5,556 bases of DNA from Patescibacteria group bacterium (GTDB lineage: Bacteria; Patescibacteriota; Saccharimonadia; CAILAD01; BJGX01), in contig JAUPVL010000048.1 in assembly GCA_030917065.1 (NCBI GenBank), positions 1 through 5,556 on the forward strand, written 5' to 3'. The position numbers and the translations under genes were made by a program. The notes under the pieces are model-generated. The model made no database searches. It had not been told where the DNA came from and was given only the letters and a program-made list of their open reading frames with translations. Shown piece after piece: positions 1 to 4,862 of this stretch (the stretch's first letter is position 1; every line of letters begins with the position of its first letter).

Positions 1-462
1 CATCGATGGCTAGGCGGGATGCTTACCAATCTAGATACTATCAAGCTGCGTATCCAAAGACTCAAAAAACTCGAAGCTCAGCAAGCCGAAAACGACTTTG
101 CTGGTACTATCAAGAAGGAAAAGCTACTTCTTGAAGAACAAATGCGCAAACTTGCCCGTACATTTGATGGTGTACGTGAGATGCATGGACTTCCTGCAGC
201 GATATTTGTAGTAGATATGGTGAGAGAAGACATTGCTATATTGGAAGCTCGTAAGCTTGGACTGCCTATCATTGCAATTGCAGATACCAATGCCAACCCT
301 GAGCTGGCTGATTATCCTATTGCTGCCAACGACGATGCAATCAAGACTGTAGATCTGATCACTTCTAAGATCGCTGGAGCTTGTGCAAAAGGATTTGCCG
401 AATACAAGGCCAAGGCAGCTACTGAAGAAGCCAAAGCCGAAGAAAGTAACTTGGAGGAATAA
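1..462 (+). CDS. rpsB: 30S ribosomal protein uS2 (S2), C-terminal part, 5' end outside window
   Basis: Ribosomal protein uS2 sits on the back of the 30S head-body junction and is needed for efficient initiation. The frame is open from base 1 and reads HRWLGGMLTN, matching the conserved uS2 motif (Q/H)RWLGGxLTN. The ATG at 19 is therefore an internal Met and not the start; roughly the first 100 residues lie upstream of the window. Further family signatures are GLPAAIFVVD, the stretch EARKLGLPIIAIADTN, and NDDAIK near the end of the fold. The usual IPGNDDAIR reads IAANDDAIK here, a mild variation. The last ~30 residues form an Ala/Glu/Lys-rich charged tail, as is common in uS2. It ends in TAA 3 nt before tsf, the near-universal rpsB-tsf pairing. 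Identification is secure; only the left boundary is unknown. Confidence 0.97.
   Translation, partial: HRWLGGMLTNLDTIKLRIQRLKKLEAQQAENDFAGTIKKEKLLLEEQMRKLARTFDGVREMHGLPAAIFVVDMVREDIAILEARKLGLPIIAIADTNANPELADYPIAANDDAIKTVDLITSKIAGACAKGFAEYKAKAATEEAKAEESNLEE
453..457 (+). promoter_or_regulatory. Shine-Dalgarno site for tsf
   Basis: GGAGG lies inside the last codons of rpsB, 8 nt before the tsf ATG at 466. This is the strongest ribosome binding site in the window. It fixes the tsf start and couples it to rpsB termination. It also shows that the organism uses canonical SD pairing for at least some genes, which makes its absence at other starts meaningful. Confidence 0.85.
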
Positions 463-465
463 TAT

Positions 466-1056
466 ATGAGTATTTCAATAGAAGATATCAAAAAACTACG
501 CGAAGCTACAGGTGCCGGTATGATGGATGCCAAGGCTGCTCTCACAGAAGCCAAAGGTGACTTTGATAAAGCCGTAGAGATCATGCGCCTCAAGGGGATT
601 GCTAAAGCTAGCAAGAAGGCTGATCGCATAGCAAGCGCTGGTGTAATCAAGAGCTATGTGCACAGTGACAAGATAGGTGTGCTAGTCGAAATCAATTGTG
701 AAACTGACTTTGTGGCTCGTACTGATGACTTCAAGGAGTTTGCTAGTGACATTGCTATGCATATCGCAGCTAGCAACCCTAGCTATGTCGACGTAGATGG
801 TGTCGACAAAAAAGAACTAGCAAAAGAAACAGACATTATCAAAAAAGAAGTAGCTAGCAGTGGTAAGCCAGCCGAGTTTGCAGACAAGATAATCGAAGGT
901 AAATTGCAAAAATGGTATCAAGAAGTATGTCTATACAATCAACCATTTGTAAAAAATCCTGACAAAACAATCGAAGATATTACCAAGGAAATCATCGGCA
1001 AACTGGGCGAAAACATTGTGATTAGAAAGTTCTCTCGATTGGAGCTGGGCGAATAA
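466..1056 (+). CDS. tsf: Elongation factor Ts (EF-Ts), short form
   Basis: EF-Ts is the cytoplasmic guanine-nucleotide exchange factor that releases GDP from EF-Tu. Residues ~5-43 form the N-terminal UBA-like EF-Tu binding domain, with LREATGAGMMDAKAAL and a following DFDKAVEIMRLKG helix. The core domain carries the hallmark CETDFVART (residues 78-86), whose TDFV segment (Phe82) inserts near the EF-Tu Mg2+ site. The C-terminal module has QPFVKNPDKTIED and ends in GENIVIRKFSRLELGE, typical of the family. At 196 aa it is far shorter than the ~283 aa E. coli protein and resembles the compact ~196 aa Thermus type, with a reduced second core subdomain and no long coiled-coil insertion. The start is set by GGAGG 8 nt upstream. 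It is co-transcribed with rpsB. The usual next gene, pyrH, is absent; frr follows after 59 nt. Confidence 0.97.
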   Translation: MSISIEDIKKLREATGAGMMDAKAALTEAKGDFDKAVEIMRLKGIAKASKKADRIASAGVIKSYVHSDKIGVLVEINCETDFVARTDDFKEFASDIAMHIAASNPSYVDVDGVDKKELAKETDIIKKEVASSGKPAEFADKIIEGKLQKWYQEVCLYNQPFVKNPDKTIEDITKEIIGKLGENIVIRKFSRLELGE

Positions 1057-1098
1057 ATCAAATATCTAAGCTAAATAGGTGGTATTTGCCATGCAGGG

Positions 1099-1104
1099 TA
1101 TAAT
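1099..1104 (+). promoter_or_regulatory. Putative -10 element (TATAAT) for the frr operon
   Basis: A perfect TATAAT lies in the 59-nt tsf-frr gap, 11 nt before the frr ATG at 1116. Transcription from it would start around 1111, leaving a leader of only about 5 nt. The hexamer at the ideal 17-nt spacing (1076-1081, TAGGTG) is a poor -35. The better-looking TTGCCA (1086-1091) is only 7 nt away and cannot serve as a -35. There is no TGn extended motif directly upstream. The placement and the lack of any SD site before frr support a promoter, but a chance match in an AT-rich gap is possible. Confidence 0.5.
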
Positions 1105-1115
1105 AGAATAAATAT

Positions 1116-1676
1116 ATGGATGCTCAATATCTAAAAACAGCCGAATCTAAAATGCAAGCTGCCTTACAGCATTTGCAAGAAGAACTCACCGGGGTTCGTT
1201 CTGGCAGAGCTAATGCAGGGCTAGTAGATACTATCAAGGTCAATGTCTATGGGCAGGAATCGCCGCTCAAGACGATCGCTACTATAACTACGCCGGACGC
1301 CAAAACCATCCAAATACAGCCTTGGGACAACAGTAATATTAGTGCTATAGAGAAGGCTATCTCAGAAAACCAGACCCTAGGACTCAACCCTAGCAGTGAT
1401 GGCAGGGCGATTCGTATCAATGTGCCTACCATGAGCGAAGAAACTCGCAATCAGATGGTAAAGCTCGTACGTGAAAAAGCCGAAAGTGCCAATATCAGTC
1501 TGCGCAATGCTAGACATGAAGCTATCAATGATGCCAAAAAGGCTGAAAAAGCCAAGTCTATCTCGCAAGATGAACTCACCAGAATAGAAAAAGACGTAAC
1601 AAGTCTTTTGGAAAAATACCAAACACAAATCAACTCGACCATATCCGACAAAGAATCCGAACTTCTCCAAACCTAA
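1116..1676 (+). CDS. frr: Ribosome recycling factor (RRF)
   Basis: RRF, with EF-G, splits post-termination ribosomes so that subunits can be reused. At 186 aa it matches the family norm (~185). Domain I, the three-helix bundle, is formed by residues ~1-30 and ~105-185; domain II, the small beta/alpha/beta part, is inserted at ~31-104. Signatures are the hinge-proximal VRSGRAN (27-33), IQPWD (67-71), LGLNPSSDGRAIRI (88-101), and the helix with LRNARHEA. Arg130 and Arg133 in that helix correspond to the conserved arginines that contact 23S rRNA. The first in-frame ATG after the tsf stop is used; no SD precedes it and only a distant AGGG at 1095 is present, so initiation is probably on a very short leader. 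It normally follows pyrH, which is missing here. uppS starts 9 nt after its stop. Confidence 0.97.
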   Translation: MDAQYLKTAESKMQAALQHLQEELTGVRSGRANAGLVDTIKVNVYGQESPLKTIATITTPDAKTIQIQPWDNSNISAIEKAISENQTLGLNPSSDGRAIRINVPTMSEETRNQMVKLVREKAESANISLRNARHEAINDAKKAEKAKSISQDELTRIEKDVTSLLEKYQTQINSTISDKESELLQT

Positions 1677-1685
1677 AAAACTTGT

Positions 1686-2378
1686 ATGACGAACCAACCA
1701 CCCTTAAAGCACATCGGATTTATATTAGACGGTAACAGACGTTGGGCTAAACAGCACGGACTCAAAACAATCGAAGGTCATCTAGCCGGGTACAAGAATC
1801 TCAAAAAAATCGCTGAATCTTGCTGGGAAAAAGGCATCTCTTACATGAGTTGCTATCTTTTTTCTACAGAGAACTGGCAACGAAGTAGCGATGAAGTAGG
1901 ATATCTGATGAGTCTTACTCTCAGGGTGATACTCAAGGATGCTCAGGAGCTTCATGCCAAGAATGTTCGTCTGTTGATTGTTGGCTCACGTGATAAGCTG
2001 GATAAGAAACTCGTCAAATCCATCGAGAAAGCCGAAGAACTCACTAGGCACAATACAGCAGGTACCTTCATAGGGTGTTTTAACTACGGTGGTAGAAGTG
2101 AAATAGTAGATGCCGTCAAAAAAATAGTCAGTGATGGTACTAAACCTGATGATATAGACGAAAATGCTATCAAAAAACATCTATATACTGCCGATATTCC
2201 GGAACCAGACTTGATAGTGAGGACATCCGGTGAAAAACGTCTGAGTAACTTCCTGCTCTGGGATAGTGCTTACTCGGAACTGGCATTTATAGATAAGTTG
2301 TGGCCGGACTTCAACGACTCTGATCTGGACAATGTACTCAGTGACTATACCAATCGCAAAAGAAGGTTTGGATCATGA
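1686..2378 (+). CDS. uppS: Isoprenyl transferase / undecaprenyl diphosphate synthase (cis-prenyltransferase)
   Basis: This soluble or membrane-associated enzyme condenses isopentenyl diphosphate onto farnesyl diphosphate in cis to make the C55 carrier for peptidoglycan and other wall polymers. All cis-prenyltransferase blocks are visible: HIGFILDGNRRWAK (9-22; Asp15 binds Mg2+/diphosphate), GH at 31-32, FSTENW (59-64), NYGGR (133-137), and PDLIVRTSGEKRLSNFLLW (174-192) followed by AYSEL and LWPDF. Arg179, Arg185 and Glu198 match the substrate- and metal-binding residues. At 230 aa it is slightly shorter than E. coli UppS (253 aa), mostly at the C-terminus. Product length cannot be read from sequence with certainty. 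It starts 9 nt after frr with no SD. Its TGA stop overlaps the rseP start (ATGA) and is followed directly by an in-frame TAG. Confidence 0.95.
   Translation: MTNQPPLKHIGFILDGNRRWAKQHGLKTIEGHLAGYKNLKKIAESCWEKGISYMSCYLFSTENWQRSSDEVGYLMSLTLRVILKDAQELHAKNVRLLIVGSRDKLDKKLVKSIEKAEELTRHNTAGTFIGCFNYGGRSEIVDAVKKIVSDGTKPDDIDENAIKKHLYTADIPEPDLIVRTSGEKRLSNFLLWDSAYSELAFIDKLWPDFNDSDLDNVLSDYTNRKRRFGS
2361..2366 (+). promoter_or_regulatory. Shine-Dalgarno site for rseP
   Basis: AGAAGG lies within the last codons of uppS, 8 nt upstream of the rseP ATG at 2375. Together with the ATGA overlap it indicates translational coupling of rseP to uppS. It is one of only two clear SD sites among seven starts in the window. 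Confidence 0.65.
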
Positions 2379-3460
2379 TAGTGACCATACTGAGTATATT
2401 GGGAGTCATAGTAGTATTTTCATTACTAGTAATAGCTCACGAATACGGACATTTCTCTACCGCAAGACGCAACGGTGTCAAGGTAGATGAGTTCGGTATA
2501 GGGTTTCCACCAAAGGTTTTTTACCGCAAAAGAGGCGGCACCATCTATAGTATCAATGCTCTGCCAATAGGTGGATTTGTGAGGCTACGAGGAGAAGATG
2601 GTTCGGTTACAGGTAAGGGTAGCTTTGCGAGTGCTAGTTTTAGATCTAAGACCAAGATTATCATGGCTGGTGTAGTCGTCAACTTCTTGATTGCGTATGC
2701 TATCTTTACACTACTATTATGGATAGGCATACCTCCGATCGGACAACAACTACCAAGCTTTGGTCCGATCCAGCCTGAGACAGTCGGTACTAGCGAGCTC
2801 ACTGTGCTAAACGTGACAGGCAATAGCGCAGCAGAAAAAGCCGGTATCAAGCAAGGGGATAATCTTATAACGATTGATTCAAAGACTTTTAAAGACAATG
2901 ACGAACTAAGGTCGTTTACCAAAGAAAATCCCGGCAAGACTGTAGAAATAACAGTTAAGCAAAATGGCACAATCAAACAATATAACGTAACTTTGGGGAC
3001 AGACGAACAAGCGGGGATACTCGGGATAAGTGCACAACAGATAAGCTTACAGCGCTATAGCTGGTGGGCAGCACCCTTTGCCGCGCTCTACCTCATGGGC
3101 ATGCTAGTGCTAGCAACACTCGCTGCGTTTGGAAATCTGATACTTGGCATCTTTACACGCGGACAAGTTAGTGAGCAGGTAGCAGGTCCTATAGGTATCG
3201 TTTCGGTGTTTTCACAGGTCGTGAAATTCGGCCCACGTTTTATACTGTTGTTTATAGCGTCTATATCACTGAGTCTGGCTGTTATCAATGCATTGCCATT
3301 GCCTGCGCTTGATGGTGGCAGACAGTTTATACTCATACTGCAAAAAATAGGCTTCAAGATAACTCCCGAAAAAGAAAACTTCGTTCATATCATTGGATTT
3401 GTGGCCCTGATAGGCCTAATGATCATCATAAGTATTTCCGACATTTCTAAACTTCTCTAG
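2375..3460 (+). CDS. rseP: RseP/RasP-like site-2 intramembrane zinc metalloprotease
   Basis: Site-2 proteases (MEROPS M50) cut transmembrane segments of anti-sigma factors, remnant signal peptides and other membrane substrates. TM1 (residues ~3-25) ends in the catalytic HEYGH (22-26: His22 and His26 as zinc ligands, Glu23 as base). The downstream motif NALPLPALDGG (305-315) supplies the third ligand, Asp313. Between them are the membrane-associated beta loop INALPIGGFVRLRGED, a second membrane span at ~93-117, and a single PDZ domain at ~142-212 containing AGIKQGD. Two further C-terminal spans follow (~285-305 and ~337-355). At 361 aa it is shorter than E. coli RseP (~450 aa, two PDZ) and closer to the one-PDZ Gram-positive type. 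The start is supported by AGAAGG and the 4-nt overlap with uppS. Substrates are unknown: no sigma or anti-sigma gene is visible nearby. The usual neighbours cdsA and dxr are missing. Confidence 0.94.
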   Translation: MIVTILSILGVIVVFSLLVIAHEYGHFSTARRNGVKVDEFGIGFPPKVFYRKRGGTIYSINALPIGGFVRLRGEDGSVTGKGSFASASFRSKTKIIMAGVVVNFLIAYAIFTLLLWIGIPPIGQQLPSFGPIQPETVGTSELTVLNVTGNSAAEKAGIKQGDNLITIDSKTFKDNDELRSFTKENPGKTVEITVKQNGTIKQYNVTLGTDEQAGILGISAQQISLQRYSWWAAPFAALYLMGMLVLATLAAFGNLILGIFTRGQVSEQVAGPIGIVSVFSQVVKFGPRFILLFIASISLSLAVINALPLPALDGGRQFILILQKIGFKITPEKENFVHIIGFVALIGLMIIISISDISKLL

Positions 3461-4206
3461 TGACATCATCTATGCGAAAAGATATTGCTATTGCAAAAGT
3501 GCCTTGGGGCGTCAGAGATGTCTTGAAGATACTACTCTTGACCTTTTTGATACCGGTATTGGCTTACGCGGTATTGATAGCACTATCTAGATTTGGCATA
3601 TTGCCAGAGGGTATTCGTCAGGCTATCAGAAACGATGACCCTACAATATCTAGCGTGCTCTCAGCCGTCATGATAATTACCGAGATAGGCCTGATAACTT
3701 GGTTGATAAAAAAATACAAGCTCAAGATGTCTGATATAGGTATCAGAAAATTTCCTGTGCTAAGGGCTGTCGGCTACATATTGGGCGGTATAGTATTATT
3801 CTTGATACTAGTAAGTATCGCATTTGTACTACTAGTGATGATAGCTCCAAGTATAGACGTCAACCAATCTCAAGACGTGGGGTTTGAATTTGGTAGAATG
3901 GGAGCAGGACTATGGGTAAGCTTTGCTTTTACTGTGGTGATAGTGCCTATTATTGAAGAGCTGTATTTCAGAGGCATTATACTGCCGGCCATCACCAAAC
4001 GATTTGGTTGGATTTTTGGTATAGCAGGATCAAGTATGATATTTGCACTCTTACATGGTCAATACAACGTGATGGTGTACACATTTGTATTGGGTTGTGT
4101 GCTGAGTGTGATGTACATACGTCTTAAAAGCATAGTGCCAGGTATAATAGTGCATGTTATCAACAATGCTGTGGCATTTATGCTAATCGCAGGAATCATC
4201 AAGTAA
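3460..4206 (+). CDS. CPBP-family intramembrane metalloprotease-like protein (Abi/CAAX protease family)
   Basis: This is a polytopic membrane protein of the CPBP (Rce1/Abi) glutamyl protease family, members of which act in CAAX-type processing, bacteriocin self-immunity or membrane-protein scaffolding. Motif 1 is EELYFRG (Glu166, Glu167, Arg171), motif 2 FALLHGQYN (His199), and motif 3 HVINNA (His232, Asn236), so all conserved active-site residues are present. Seven or so hydrophobic segments are visible, at about 22-45, 66-84, 102-131, 148-165, 185-198, 204-222 and 226-246. The N-terminal PWGVRDVLK is a common lead-in for this family. The GTG start at 3460 overlaps the rseP TAG by one base (TAGTG). 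An ATG at 3472 (residue 5) is an equally plausible start; neither has an SD. The substrate cannot be inferred, and no bacteriocin gene or CAAX-box protein is visible here. Co-transcription with rseP suggests a membrane-protein processing or quality role, which is inference. Confidence 0.88.
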   Translation: MTSSMRKDIAIAKVPWGVRDVLKILLLTFLIPVLAYAVLIALSRFGILPEGIRQAIRNDDPTISSVLSAVMIITEIGLITWLIKKYKLKMSDIGIRKFPVLRAVGYILGGIVLFLILVSIAFVLLVMIAPSIDVNQSQDVGFEFGRMGAGLWVSFAFTVVIVPIIEELYFRGIILPAITKRFGWIFGIAGSSMIFALLHGQYNVMVYTFVLGCVLSVMYIRLKSIVPGIIVHVINNAVAFMLIAGIIK

Positions 4207-4211
4207 CAGTC

Positions 4212-4823
4212 ATGCCACACCAAGACATCAATCAAATAACTATCGCTAGTTACAATAAATATATCGATGAATATATAAGAAAAGATTCTCAAGATACTGA
4301 CAGGCGAGAGGCATATTGGCCAGGTGTAGAGAATTTCCTGAAGCTACTTGACCCAAACACCGAGATATTTGAGATAGGTAGTGCCATGGGCCGACACGCT
4401 AGTGTGATGGAAGAAGCTGGGTTCAGGGTACAAAGAAGTGATGCATCTAAGTCTTTTGTAGAATACCTAAATAAACATGGTCACACCGCTAAGCAATACG
4501 ACGTATTATCCACCGAACTATCAGAACAATATCGGGCTATATACGCACATGCAGTGCTGTTGCATTTCCCACTTTTAGAATTTCGAAAGGCATTGAGAAC
4601 TGTACACAAGAGCCTCAAACCTAAAGGACTTTTTTGTTTTAGTATGAAGCTTGGCGATTTTGAGGGATGGAGAGAAAAAGGTTTGAGCGGTAGGCGTTAT
4701 TTTAGGTATTGGAACGTGGAAGATCTTACAAAAGAACTGCAATCGGCAGGGTTTAATATTTTAAACACATTTGTAACTGCAGATAGTAGCTTTGTGTTTA
4801 TGACCGCACAAAAGAGCCAATAA
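4212..4823 (+). CDS. Class I SAM-dependent methyltransferase, substrate unknown
   Basis: This 203 aa protein has a Rossmann-type methyltransferase core. The N-terminal helix SYNKYIDEYI (13-22) resembles the cap helix of the Methyltransf_11/25 groups. Motif I is FEIGSAMGRHA (53-63), an E-x-G-x-x-x-G SAM loop. Asp77 at the end of strand 2 is the expected ribose-binding acid, and YDVL (96-99) followed by AIYAHAVLLHF (109-119) fits motifs II and III. LKPKGLFCFSMKLGD is the usual post-core strand after the 'L-K-P-G-G' turn. A C-terminal VEDLTKELQSAGFNI helix-strand pair closes the fold. No membrane span or substrate domain is present, so small-molecule, lipid-head, protein and RNA substrates are all possible. 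It starts 5 nt after the CPBP stop, with AGGA 17 nt upstream and too far to act as an SD, so it is probably translated by coupling. The family call is strong; the role is unknown. Confidence 0.88.
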   Translation: MPHQDINQITIASYNKYIDEYIRKDSQDTDRREAYWPGVENFLKLLDPNTEIFEIGSAMGRHASVMEEAGFRVQRSDASKSFVEYLNKHGHTAKQYDVLSTELSEQYRAIYAHAVLLHFPLLEFRKALRTVHKSLKPKGLFCFSMKLGDFEGWREKGLSGRRYFRYWNVEDLTKELQSAGFNILNTFVTADSSFVFMTAQKSQ

Positions 4824-4830
4824 CACCTAG

Positions 4831-4852
4831 TAGCAAGCAGCTTTGCTTGGTA
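4831..4852 (+). repeat. Inverted repeat overlapping the mreB promoter
   Basis: The arms 4831-4839 and 4844-4852 pair at 8 of 9 positions around a 4-nt loop (GCTT). The uninterrupted core is CAAGCA (4834-4839) with TGCTTG (4844-4849). The right arm covers the TG of the extended -10 and the first bases of the -10 hexamer, so it could be an operator, or simply the 3'-end hairpin of the upstream message. There is no T-tract after it, so it is not a standard intrinsic terminator. Confidence 0.4.
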
Positions 4853-4856
4853 CACT
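4848..4856 (+). promoter_or_regulatory. Putative extended -10 promoter for mreB
   Basis: TGGTACACT fits the extended -10 consensus TGnTATAAT, with four of six hexamer matches including the key A2 and T6. It ends 6 nt before the mreB ATG at 4863, so transcription would begin at or next to the A of the start codon, giving a leaderless message. The hexamer 17 nt upstream (4828-4833, TAGTAG) is not a good -35, which is tolerable for extended -10 promoters. The only purine run before the ATG (AAGAG, 4857-4861) is too close to serve as an SD. Confidence 0.5.
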
Positions 4857-4862
4857 AAGAGT

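Noticed and set aside
19..21. ATG at 19 as the start of a 147-aa gene
   Set aside because: The same frame is open to the window edge and encodes the conserved uS2 motif HRWLGG upstream, so it is an internal methionine of rpsB.
312..650. Minus-strand open frame of 112 codons across the rpsB-tsf junction
   Set aside because: It is antisense to two certain genes, Ala/Ser/Leu-rich with no motif, and has no promoter or SD of its own.
787..806. Repeated GTCGAC palindromes in tsf
   Set aside because: They arise from a repeated Val-Asp codon pair in the protein and have no spacing or context suggesting a binding site.
1073..1087. Small inverted repeat AAATA-GGTGG-TATTT after tsf as a terminator
   Set aside because: Only five A/T pairs and no T-tract follow; it is too weak to be called a terminator.
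1377..1697. Minus-strand open frame of 106 codons opposite the 3' part of frr
   Set aside because: It is fully explained by frr on the + strand; its composition (Phe/Ser-rich) is the usual antisense artefact of Lys/Glu-rich helices.
2545..2976. Minus-strand open frame of 143 codons opposite rseP
   Set aside because: It lies wholly within a gene with catalytic motifs on the + strand, has no recognisable domain, and is low-complexity (Ser/Leu/Pro-rich), as expected from reading the antisense of a conserved gene.
4143..4148. TATAAT inside the CPBP gene as a promoter for the methyltransferase
   Set aside because: It encodes conserved-region residues just before the HVINN motif, has no good -35 or TG extension, and the methyltransferase is only 5 nt behind the CPBP stop, so read-through is enough.
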